Positions 1-5,816 of a stretch of DNA of 6,382 nt are shown piece after piece. This DNA is from Rhodocyclaceae bacterium (GTDB lineage: Bacteria; Pseudomonadota; Gammaproteobacteria; Burkholderiales; Rhodocyclaceae): contig JADFDL010000100.1 in assembly GCA_018262875.1 (NCBI GenBank), positions 1 to 6,382 of the forward strand. Reading direction: 5' to 3'. The notes under the pieces were generated by a model. The model was not told the DNA's origin. It ran no database searches and saw nothing but the letters and a program-made list of their open reading frames with translations. Numbering within the stretch: the stretch's first letter is position 1; each line of letters opens with the position of its first letter. The translations under genes were made by a program, and so were the position numbers.

Positions 1-1
1 G

Positions 2-949
2 ACGCAGTCGATCCGCGGCTACATGAGCGGCCACGGCTTCCTCGAAGTCGAGACGCCGATGATGCACCCCATCCCCGGCGGCGCCTCGGCCAAGCCCTTC
101 AAGACGCACCACAACGCGCTAGACATGGAACTCTTCCTGCGCATCGCGCCGGAGCTCTACCTCAAGCGCCTGGTGGTCGGCGGCTTCGAGAAGGTGTTTG
201 AGATCAACCGCAACTTCCGCAACGAAGGCATCTCGACGCGCCACAACCCCGAGTTCACCATGATGGAGTTCTACGAGGCCTACTCGGACTACAAGCTGCT
301 GATGAACTTCACCGAGGGCCTGCTGCGCCACACCGCACGCGAGGCGCTCGGCACCGAGACCTTCGAATACCAGGGCCGCACGCTGGACTTCGCCAAGCCC
401 TTCGCCCGCATGACCGCCGTCGAGGCGATCCACAAGCACCACCCGGGCTACTCGCTAGAACAGCTCAACGACATCGCCTGGCTGAAGGCCAAGCTGAAGG
501 AGCTGCACATCGAACCGAAGCACGGCGCCACGCTCGGTGAACTTCAGCTCACCCTGTTCGAGGAAACCACCGAGAGCGAGCTGTTCGATCCCACCTACAT
601 CGTCGACTGGCCCGCCGAAGCGAGCCCGCTCGCCCGCCGCAGCGACAAGAATCCGGAGATCGCCGAGCGCTTCGAGCTCTACATCGCCGGGCGCGAGATC
701 GCCAACGGCTTCTCCGAGCTGAACGACGCCGAGGACCAGGCGGCCCGCTTCCAGGAGCAGGCCAAGGCCAAGGAGGCCGGCGACGAAGAGGCGATGTACT
801 ATGATGCAGACTACATCCGCGCGCTGGAGTACGGCCTGCCGCCGACCGCCGGCTGCGGCGTCGGCATCGACCGCCTGGTGATGCTGCTTACCGACAGCCC
901 AAGCATCCGCGACGTGATCCTCTTCCCGCAACTGCGGCGGGAAGTGTAA
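2..949 (+). CDS. lysS: Lysyl-tRNA synthetase, class II (3' part; N-terminus outside window)
   Basis: This gene encodes cytoplasmic LysRS, which activates lysine with ATP and charges tRNA-Lys. The frame is open from base 2, so the ATG at 23 is internal: the residues before it (TQSIRGY) already match the family. The visible 315 residues cover the class II catalytic domain. Motif 1 (FLEVETPMM) is at 38-64, motif 2 ([12 protein letters not shown]) at 194-229, followed by the [14 protein letters not shown] stretch, and motif 3 ([12 protein letters not shown]) at 851-886, followed by the usual C-terminus ending near DVILFPQLR. LysRS is about 500 residues, so the N-terminal OB-fold anticodon-binding domain lies upstream of the window. 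No disruption is visible. It is not the related EpmA/GenX protein, because the [14 protein letters not shown] stretch and full-length spacing fit LysS. No convincing terminator follows, so read-through into the next gene is possible. Confidence 0.97.
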   Translation, partial: TQSIRGYMSGHGFLEVETPMMHPIPGGASAKPFKTHHNALDMELFLRIAPELYLKRLVVGGFEKVFEINRNFRNEGISTRHNPEFTMMEFYEAYSDYKLLMNFTEGLLRHTAREALGTETFEYQGRTLDFAKPFARMTAVEAIHKHHPGYSLEQLNDIAWLKAKLKELHIEPKHGATLGELQLTLFEETTESELFDPTYIVDWPAEASPLARRSDKNPEIAERFELYIAGREIANGFSELNDAEDQAARFQEQAKAKEAGDEEAMYYDADYIRALEYGLPPTAGCGVGIDRLVMLLTDSPSIRDVILFPQLRREV

Positions 950-1022
950 GGAGTTGTTTCAGGCGTCAGCCCAGGCTCGGCCGATGCGTTATTCACGCTG
1001 AAGTTTTGCATAGGAGAACAGC

Positions 1023-1664
1023 ATGGAAGCCCAAGCCACCGGAAATAAACTACATCCCCTTCTCTGGGTTGCCGCCGTCGCGGTGATCGTCCTCTCGGCG
1101 GCCGGCGTTGCCGCCATTTTCGGCGTCATCCCGACTGTCGGCAGCTCTTCGAAGCAGGCCGAGCCAGTCGCCGCCGTGCCTGCGACCGCCCCGGCTGCCA
1201 CAGCCAGGCCCGCCGAGCCGGCCCCGGCCAGGAAGGTGGCCGCTGCCAAGCCGGCGGAGCACAAGCCTGAGCAAAAGGCCGCATCGCAACCCGCCCAGGT
1301 GGCCGCCCAGCCCGCCCCAGCGCCCGCCATCTGCCTCAACTGCGGCACCATCGAGTCGGTGACTGAAAAAACGCAAAAAGGCGAAGGCACCGGCATCGGC
1401 GCCGTCGCCGGCGGCGTCGCCGGCGCGGTGCTCGGCAGCCAGGTCGGCAAGGGCGGCGGCAAGACCGCCGCGACGGTGATCGGCGGCGTCGGCGGCGCGG
1501 TCGCCGGCCACCAGGCCGAACGCTACATCCGCAAGACGAGCAAGTGGGAGATCCTCGTCCGCTTCGAGGACGGCAGCGCCCGCGAATTCGATGTGGACGC
1601 CCAGCCCGTCTGGCGCGTCGGCGACAAGGTGAAAGTGGAGAACAACGTCATCACTTCGCGATAA
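1023..1664 (+). CDS. Glycine-zipper membrane-anchored protein with CxxC motif
   Basis: This is a 213-residue protein of the glycine-zipper 2TM type (related to SlyB and the Rickettsia 17-kDa antigen domain); its exact function is unknown. In order it has a short polar N-terminus, one hydrophobic segment at about residues 12-36 (an uncleaved anchor or signal; no lipobox Cys is seen), an Ala/Pro/Lys-rich linker at about 46-103, a CLNCG motif at 104-108, a glycine-rich zipper at about 122-164 (GIGAVAGGVAGAVLGSQVGK and a second half), and a probable beta-rich C-terminal domain at 174-213. The zipper DNA carries a near-perfect 12-base tandem duplication at 1401-1424, which explains the GAVAGGVAG repetition. 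The start is supported by AGGAG at 1012-1016, six bases before the ATG. Its stop is one base before the mnmC start, so the two are probably co-transcribed. It probably acts in the envelope; that is inference from the topology. Confidence 0.85.
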   Translation: MEAQATGNKLHPLLWVAAVAVIVLSAAGVAAIFGVIPTVGSSSKQAEPVAAVPATAPAATARPAEPAPARKVAAAKPAEHKPEQKAASQPAQVAAQPAPAPAICLNCGTIESVTEKTQKGEGTGIGAVAGGVAGAVLGSQVGKGGGKTAATVIGGVGGAVAGHQAERYIRKTSKWEILVRFEDGSAREFDVDAQPVWRVGDKVKVENNVITSR

Positions 1665-1665
1665 G

Positions 1666-3507
1666 TTGCAGCGCCCCATCGAACCGGCCGCGCCGTCCTT
1701 CCGTGACGGCGCGGTCTTCAGCGAAAGCTACGGCGACACCTACTGGTCGCTGGATGGCGGGCTCGACGAGACCCGCCATGTTTTTCTCTCCGGCAACGAT
1801 CTCCCCGCGCGCTGGCAGGCGCGCAATCGCTTCACGATCCTCGAGACTGGCTTCGGTACGGGACTGAACTTCCTCTGCGCCTGGCGCAGCTTCCGCGAGA
1901 CGGCGCCCGCCGGCACGCGCCTGCATTACCTGTCGGTCGACAAGCACCCTTTTCGTCGCGAAGACTTGCAGCGCCTCCACGGCCAGTGGCCGGAACTGGC
2001 GCCGCTCGGCGCCGAACTGATCGAGCGCTATCCGCCGCTGATTCCCGGCTTCCACCGCCTGCACCTCGACGGCGGCCGCGTCGCGCTGACACTGCTGTGG
2101 GGCGAAGCGGCCGACATGCTGGCGCAGGTCGAGGCGCGCGTCGATGCCTTCTTCCTCGACGGCTTCGCGCCCTCGCGCAACCCCGACATGTGGAGCGCCG
2201 CGCTGTTCGCGCAGCTCGGCCGCCTGGCCGCGCCCGGCGCCACCTTCGCCACCTACAGCGCCGCCGGAAAAGTCAGTCGCGGCATGACGGCGGCCGGCTT
2301 CGCCGTCGAGAAGCAGGCGGGCTTCGGCCGCAAGCGCGAGATGCTCCGCGGCCGCTTCGGCGACACCACGCTGTCGGAACCGGTTACGGATCGCCGCGCC
2401 ATGGTGATCGGCGGCGGCATCGCCGGCTGCCTCGTCGCCGAGCGCCTCGCCGCGCGCGGCTGGCGCATCGATCTCATCGAGCGGCGCGACGGCCTGGCGC
2501 GCGAGACCTCTGGCAATCCGGCCGGCGTGCTGCAGCCGGTGCCCTCCGCCGACGGCAACCGCCTATCGCGCCTGACCCTCGCCGGCTTCCACTACGCCCT
2601 GCGACGATTGCAGGAATTTTCTTCGGACCCGAAGCTGATATGGCAGCAATGCGGCGTGCTGCGCCTGGCGCGCGACGATAAACAGATCGAGCGGCAGCGG
2701 CGCATCGCCGAGTCCGGCCTGCTGCCGCCCGAGGTGCTGCGCTGGGTGGATGTCGAGGAAGCCTCGCAACTGGCCGGCTGGCGCGTGCCGGCACCGGGCT
2801 GGTGGTTCCCGCAGGGCGGCTGGGTGCATCCGCCGGCGCTGTGCGATGCTGTCCTGCGCGTTGCCGGCAATGCCGTGCGCCTGCACACGCAGCGCGAAGC
2901 CGCCGATCTGGTGCGCGTCGGCAACGCCTGGCGCGCCGTCGACGCATCGGGAAATGTCATCGCCGAAGCGCCCGTGGCGATCCTCGCCAACGGCCACCTG
3001 GCGCGGCGCTTCGCCGTAGCCGCCGCGCTGCCCTTGCGGCCGGTGCGCGGCCAGATCACCTGCATTCCCGCCGAGCCGGGCCGCGCCATCAAGGCGGTGG
3101 TGTCGCGCGAAGGCTACGTCACGCCGGCCACCTCCTTCGGCGTCCATGTCGTCGGCGCCACCTACGAGGAAGGCTCGACCGATGACTTGGCGCGCGAGGA
3201 GGATCATCGCGCCAATCTCGAACGCCTGAAGAACTTGTTGCCGGATTTCGCTGCGACGGTGGATGCCGCCCGCGTCGGCGGCCGCGCCGGCATCCGCACG
3301 GTGGGGCCGGACCGCCTGCCGCTGGTCGGCGCGATTCCAGGCAACGAGGGCTTGTTCGGCCTGCTCGGCCTGGGCTCGCGCGGCCTGGTCTATGCGCCGC
3401 TGTGCGCGGAACTGCTCGCCTGCGGAATCGAAGGGGAGCCGTTGCCGATCGAGCGGGATCTTGCCGCCGGCCTCGCGCCGGCGGCACGTCTAGACGTGGC
3501 GCCCTAG
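1666..3507 (+). CDS. mnmC: Bifunctional tRNA mnm5(s2)U34 biosynthesis protein MnmC (methyltransferase + FAD oxidoreductase)
   Basis: This enzyme catalyses the last two steps of mnm5(s2)U34 formation in the wobble position of tRNA-Lys, tRNA-Glu and tRNA-Gln. The C-terminal FAD domain removes the carboxymethyl group from cmnm5U, and the N-terminal domain then methylates nm5U with SAM. The N-terminal methyltransferase has the SAM loop ETGFGTG at residues 60-66, DGFAPSRNPDMW at 165-176 and GFGRKREML at 219-227. The FAD domain begins with the dinucleotide loop GGGIAG at 249-254 and ends with the characteristic GIRTVGPDRLPLVG and LGLGSRGL stretches. At 613 residues it is somewhat shorter than the E. 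coli protein but complete. The start is TTG, one base after the preceding stop; no ATG lies upstream in frame after the stop at 1630, and the first internal Met (residue 151) is far too late. No good Shine-Dalgarno is seen, so translational coupling is likely. Its 3' end overlaps gltX by 18 bases tail to tail. Confidence 0.95.
   Translation: MQRPIEPAAPSFRDGAVFSESYGDTYWSLDGGLDETRHVFLSGNDLPARWQARNRFTILETGFGTGLNFLCAWRSFRETAPAGTRLHYLSVDKHPFRREDLQRLHGQWPELAPLGAELIERYPPLIPGFHRLHLDGGRVALTLLWGEAADMLAQVEARVDAFFLDGFAPSRNPDMWSAALFAQLGRLAAPGATFATYSAAGKVSRGMTAAGFAVEKQAGFGRKREMLRGRFGDTTLSEPVTDRRAMVIGGGIAGCLVAERLAARGWRIDLIERRDGLARETSGNPAGVLQPVPSADGNRLSRLTLAGFHYALRRLQEFSSDPKLIWQQCGVLRLARDDKQIERQRRIAESGLLPPEVLRWVDVEEASQLAGWRVPAPGWWFPQGGWVHPPALCDAVLRVAGNAVRLHTQREAADLVRVGNAWRAVDASGNVIAEAPVAILANGHLARRFAVAAALPLRPVRGQITCIPAEPGRAIKAVVSREGYVTPATSFGVHVVGATYEEGSTDDLAREEDHRANLERLKNLLPDFAATVDAARVGGRAGIRTVGPDRLPLVGAIPGNEGLFGLLGLGSRGLVYAPLCAELLACGIEGEPLPIERDLAAGLAPAARLDVAP
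3462..3486. repeat. Perfect 10-bp GC-rich inverted repeat (stem-loop) just past the gltX stop
   Basis: TGCCGCCGGC (3462-3471) and GCCGGCGGCA (3477-3486) are perfect reverse complements separated by the five-base loop CTCGC. The element lies inside the 3' end of mnmC (encoding part of LAAGLAPAA) and begins four bases after the gltX stop on the minus strand. Neither strand has a T-run after it, so it does not meet the rho-independent terminator pattern. It could still stabilise the gltX 3' end or slow polymerase. In a GC-rich genome an Ala/Gly/Pro coding stretch can form such a hairpin by chance. Confidence 0.6.
3485..3498. repeat. Perfect 14-bp palindrome spanning the gltX stop codon
   Basis: CACGTCTAGACGTG is its own reverse complement. 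It is centred on CTAG, a tetranucleotide that is scarce in many bacterial genomes. It contains the gltX stop codon (CTA on the plus strand at 3490-3492) and encodes RLDV near the end of mnmC. It abuts the 10-bp inverted repeat at 3462-3486. Function is unknown; a chance palindrome remains possible. Confidence 0.5.
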
Positions 3508-4883
3508 CCGCGCCAGCACGACGTCGCGGCCGAAGGCTTCCAGCACGGCGTCGATCGAAGGCGTCTGCGGCTGGCCGGTGAGCACCACGCGCAGGGGAAT
3601 CGCCAGTTGCGGCAGCTTGAGGCCGCGCGCGGCGACGACGTCCTTCAGCGCCTGGTTGAGCTGCGCCTTCTCCCACACCGTCGTCTCCAGGCGCGAACGC
3701 AGCTCGCCCAGCGCCACGCGCGCGGCGTCGGTAAGGTGCTGCGTCAGCAGCTCGGCGCCGGGATAGACCTCGACGTAGAACGGTTTGATCGCATCGGCCA
3801 GTTCATTGAGTGTCGCCACGCGGTCCTTGTAGAGCGCCACGACCTTTTCCAGCGACGGCCCGGCGGCGGTACCGAGGCCACGTGATGACAAGCGCGGCGC
3901 CACTTCCTCGGCCAGCAGGCGATCGTCGCGCACCTTGAGATATTGCTGGTTGAGCCAGGCGAGCTTTTCAGTGTTGAACTGCGCCGGCGAACGGCTGATG
4001 TGATCGAGGTCGAACCAGTCGACGAACTGCTCGAGCGAGAACACCTCATCGTTGCCATGCGACCAGCCGAGCCGCGCCAGGTAGTTGAGCAGCGCTTCGG
4101 GCAGATAACCATCCTCGGTGTACTGCATCACCGACACCGCGCCATGGCGCTTGGAGAGGCGCTCGCCGTCGCTGCCGAGAATCATCGGCACGTGGGCAAA
4201 ATCCGGCAGCGACGCCCCCAGGGCGCGGTAGATGTTGATCTGGCGCGGCGTATTGTTCACGTGATCGTCGCCGCGGATGCAGTGGGTGATGCCCATGTCG
4301 AGGTCGTCCACCACCACGCCGAAGTTGTAGGTCGGCACGCCGTCGGCGCGCAGCAGGACGAGGTCGTCCAGCTCGCTGTTGGCGATCTCGATGCGGCCCT
4401 TGACGAGGTCGTCCCACGCCACCGTGCCGTCGTCGGGATTGCGGAAGCGCAGGATCGGCTTGACGTCGGCCGGCGGCGTCTGCCCTTGGCGTTCTCCGGC
4501 CGCCAGCGACCGTCGTAGCGTGGCTTCTCGCCACGTGCACGCTGCGCCTCGCGCATGGCGTCGAGCTCCTCCTTGCTGGCATAGCACCAGTAGGCGTGGC
4601 CGCTCTTGACGAGCTGCTGCGCCACCTCGGCGTAGCGCGCAAGACGCTGCATCTGGTAGAACGGGCCCTCGTCCCAATCGAGGCCGAGCCAGCCCATGCC
4701 GTTCACGATGGCGTCGATGGAGGCCTGCGTCGAGCGCTCGATGTCGGTGTCCTCGATGCGCAGGATGAAAGTGCCGCCGTGCTTGCGCGCATAGGCCCAG
4801 GAATACAGCGCCGTGCGAGCGCCGCCGACGTGGAGGTAGCCGGTCGGGCTGGGGGCGAAGCGGGTGCGGACGGGTCGGTTCAT
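3490..4883 (-). pseudogene. gltX: Glutamyl-tRNA synthetase, interrupted by a single-base frameshift
   Basis: GluRS charges tRNA-Glu with glutamate in the cytoplasm and belongs to the class I synthetases. The 5' part (4883 to 4482, 134 residues) has the HIGH-type motif in [10 protein letters not shown] at residues 11-20, LRIEDTD at 41-47 and the [14 protein letters not shown] region, where only one Cys remains of the zinc-ligand region seen in E. coli. The 3' part (4479 to 3490, 329 residues) begins [15 protein letters not shown] and carries [34 protein letters not shown] and the KMSKS equivalent LSKRH (joined residues 243-247). With one base restored the protein would be 464 residues, the normal length. 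As written, the 5' frame would run out of phase to a TGA at 4257 and give a 208-residue product lacking most of the catalytic core. Both halves are otherwise well conserved, so a sequencing or assembly error is more likely than true loss of this normally essential gene. Confidence 0.9.
4478..4484 (-). other. Frameshift site in gltX (one base missing)
   Basis: On the minus strand the gene reads GAGAACGCCAAGGGCAGACG. Restoring one A (GGC AAG ACG) gives E-N-A-K-G-K-T and continues directly into the conserved PPADVKP frame. The phase changes between the GGC codon ending at 4482 and the ACG codon starting at 4479. The site is not a long homopolymer and has no obvious slippery heptamer, so programmed frameshifting is not suggested. 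Confidence 0.85.
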
Positions 4884-4902
4884 GGCTGAGGACGCAAAAA
4901 AG

Positions 4903-4931
4903 ACGATATTTTAAGCGATCGGGGGTGTCCG
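4903..4931 (-). promoter_or_regulatory. Candidate gltX promoter (weak)
   Basis: On the minus strand CGGACA (4931-4926) and TATCGT (4908-4903) are separated by 17 bases, each matching four of six consensus positions. An overlapping alternative -10, TAAAAT (4913-4908), matches five of six but lacks a good -35. This is the only AT-rich stretch upstream of gltX. The gltX start has no clear Shine-Dalgarno in front of it. Confidence 0.3.
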
Positions 4932-4943
4932 CCGAGCGGGAAA

Positions 4944-4972
4944 TTGACCGGAAACGGCCGCCATGAGAGAAT
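4944..4972 (+). promoter_or_regulatory. Sigma-70-type promoter of the tRNA-Val gene
   Basis: TTGACC (4944-4949, five of six) and GAGAAT (4967-4972, four of six) are separated by exactly 17 bases. They are followed by the GC-rich stretch GCGCGCC, the kind of discriminator common in stable-RNA promoters under stringent control. Transcription would start near 4979-4980, about ten bases before the mature tRNA. Confidence 0.65.
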
Positions 4973-4989
4973 GCGCGCCTCCCAAATAT

Positions 4990-5064
4990 GGGCGGCTAGC
5001 TCAGCGGTAGAGCACTGCCTTCACACGGCAGGGGTCACAGGTTCGAACCCTGTGCCGCCCACCA
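4990..5064 (+). tRNA. tRNA-Val (anticodon CAC), CCA encoded
   Basis: This is a complete 75-base cloverleaf. The acceptor stem GGGCGGC (4990-4996) pairs with GCCGCCC (5054-5060), followed by discriminator A and an encoded CCA. The D arm is GCTC-AGCGGTA-GAGC. The anticodon arm is CTGCC-TTCACAC-GGCAG, giving anticodon CAC at positions 34-36, which reads the valine codon GUG. The variable loop is GGGTC and the T arm is ACAGG-TTCGAAC-CCTGT. All stems pair fully. The gene appears to be a single transcription unit with its own promoter and terminator. No second copy of the tRNA 3' end is visible in the window, so there is no sign of an integrated element flanked by att repeats. Confidence 0.97.
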
Positions 5065-5110
5065 ACACAATCGAGGCCGCAGCCATCACCGGCTGTGGCC
5101 TTTGTGTTTT
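5064..5110 (+). terminator. Hairpin terminator of tRNA-Val
   Basis: GGCCGCAGCC (5075-5084) and GGCTGTGGCC (5091-5100) form a 10-bp stem with one G-T (G-U) pair and a six-base loop ATCACC, followed by TTTGTGTTTT. An outer pairing of AACACAA (5064-5070) with TTGTGTT (5102-5108) could extend the structure and would include the final A of the encoded CCA. The placement directly after the tRNA fits a rho-independent terminator. Confidence 0.8.
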
Positions 5111-5143
5111 CAAGACCGGCTTCCAGGCAGTGCAGAACGCCTG

Positions 5144-5392
5144 TCACCTGTTTCGGTTGCCTGAGTCAGTGTTGCGGCTTCCCTGCTGATGACTCTTTTG
5201 AGGCGGATACTGGAAGGTTCTTTGCGAACACTCGCCGGACGAGGGATTGCAGGCGCAGTATTTCTGTTTGTCATGCACATGGTAGCCGCCGCGTTGCTTG
5301 TCGTTGTGGCCGCCGCACCTGTCCACTCCCCCGGGATGGGCGAACGCACTCGCTGAGACAATCATTAACGCCAACGGAAGCAGTAGTTTCAT
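5144..5392 (-). CDS. Small secreted His/Cys-rich protein with YHYH-like motif
   Basis: This is an 82-residue protein with a clear Sec signal peptide (MKLLLPLALMIVSASAFA, predicted cleavage after residue 18), so the mature chain is about 64 residues and exported. The mature part begins HPGGVDRCGGHND and continues GGYHVH (residues 35-40). This matches the short His/Gly pattern found in small YHYH-domain proteins and beside some secreted nucleases. Four cysteines (26, 46, 48, 55) and several histidines suggest metal binding or disulfides; no activity is established. The C-terminal third is a low-complexity Gln/Ser/Asn/Arg tail. The start is supported by AGGGAGG (5404-5398) about five bases upstream of the ATG. 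It follows the 5421-5690 gene by 28 bases in the same direction and probably shares its transcript. Its codon use is less GC-biased than the neighbours, which could indicate later acquisition or weak expression. Confidence 0.75.
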   Translation of the reverse strand: MKLLLPLALMIVSASAFAHPGGVDRCGGHNDKQRGGYHVHDKQKYCACNPSSGECSQRTFQYPPQKSHQQGSRNTDSGNRNR

Positions 5393-5420
5393 TGCGCCCT
5401 CCCTGGGTGCTTGTTTCGGT

Positions 5421-5690
5421 TCAGTCCCTAAGTCCCTTCTCCAGAAGCTCCGCCGTCGCTTCGCTCAGGTCGATATGACGCGCCTGGGCCAGCGCATGAA
5501 TCCGCTTCACCAGTTCGCCGTCGAGCTTGACGGCGAAGGGCACCAGGCCTTGCGCCCGCTCCCGTTCGCGCTGCTCGCGCCGGCTCGTCGCCGCATCCGC
5601 CGCCGCGCCGAAGCGGCCCGGCGTGCCGGCGTGCTTCATCCGGCTGTCGATTTTCAGTCCCTTGAGTTTTTCCAGGTCGGTCTTTTTCAT
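5421..5690 (-). CDS. Hypothetical protein with ribbon-helix-helix-like C-terminus
   Basis: This is an 89-residue soluble protein without signal peptide or membrane segment; I do not recognise a named family. The N-terminus (MKKTDLEKLKGLKI) is basic and probably helical. The middle (about 20-48) is rich in Ala, Arg and Glu, including RREQRERERAQG. Residues 50-89 (VPFAVKLDGELVKRIHALAQ onward, ending ATAELLEKGLRD) have the order of a MetJ/Arc-type fold: one amphipathic strand, then two helices split by a short turn with a Ser (LSEAT). That suggests DNA binding, possibly autoregulation, as inference only. The start at 5690 has a purine-rich GAAGGAA directly upstream, with unusually short spacing; no alternative start exists close upstream in frame. 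Coding is favoured over the overlapping frames because of the ordered protein pattern and the near-consensus -10 placed just upstream. Confidence 0.7.
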   Translation of the reverse strand: MKKTDLEKLKGLKIDSRMKHAGTPGRFGAAADAATSRREQRERERAQGLVPFAVKLDGELVKRIHALAQARHIDLSEATAELLEKGLRD

Positions 5691-5719
5691 TTCCTTCGTT
5701 CCCGCATGAGGCCTGCCGC

Positions 5720-5725
5720 ATTATA
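5720..5725 (-). promoter_or_regulatory. Candidate -10 element for the two small minus-strand genes
   Basis: The minus strand carries a perfect TATAAT (plus-strand ATTATA), about 30 bases upstream of the ATG at 5690, predicting a leader of about 20 bases. No good -35 lies 16-18 bases further upstream. The -10 sits inside a small imperfect dyad (GCCG-N7-CGGC, 5717-5731) that could be an operator, but the arms are only four bases. Confidence 0.45.
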
Positions 5726-5758
5726 CGGCCGCCACGCCCGGATTTCCTCGATAAGTGG

Positions 5759-5787
5759 ATGACTTTTTTGGGGTTTTCAGGCATGAT
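5759..5787 (+). promoter_or_regulatory. Candidate promoter of the methyltransferase gene (weak)
   Basis: ATGACT (5759-5764) and CATGAT (5782-5787) are separated by 17 bases, each matching four of six sigma-70 consensus positions. It lies in the only AT-rich part of the divergent intergenic region, about 30 bases before the start codon at 5817. Confidence 0.25.
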
Positions 5788-5816
5788 AACGGGCTTCAAA
5801 TCAGGTGGTTTCAAGC

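Noticed and set aside
950..1022. Possible terminator or promoter between lysS and the glycine-zipper gene
   Set aside because: No stable hairpin with a T-run and no paired -35/-10 elements at usable spacing were found; only the ribosome site at 1012-1016 is clear.
1050..1679. 209-residue minus-strand frame opposite the glycine-zipper gene
   Set aside because: It is a GC-rich shadow of a well-supported plus-strand gene; its protein is low-complexity Gly/Ala/Arg/Asp with no recognisable domain.
2563..3207. Long minus-strand frames opposite mnmC
   Set aside because: They lie antisense to a conserved enzyme and their translations show no family pattern; long antisense frames are expected at this GC content.
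3943..4518. 191-residue plus-strand frame opposite gltX
   Set aside because: It is the antisense shadow of the conserved GluRS sequence; His/Val/Ala-rich, without motifs.
4990..5064. tRNA-Val as an attachment site for an integrated element
   Set aside because: No integrase gene and no direct repeat of the tRNA 3' end occur in the window.
5124..5143. Short inverted repeat CAGGC...GCCTG just past the YHYH-like stop
   Set aside because: The stem has only five pairs with a ten-base loop and no T-run on the minus strand, so it is too weak to call a terminator.
4944..5189. 81-residue plus-strand frame across the tRNA-Val gene
   Set aside because: It is a translation of the tRNA itself (the familiar SSAVEH...GSNPVPPT pattern) and its terminator; the ATG at its start lies within the tRNA promoter.
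5298..5762. 154-residue plus-strand frame across the two small minus-strand genes
   Set aside because: The minus-strand frames give a signal peptide with good ribosome site and an ordered RHH-like pattern; the plus frame spans both genes and the gap between them without any motif.
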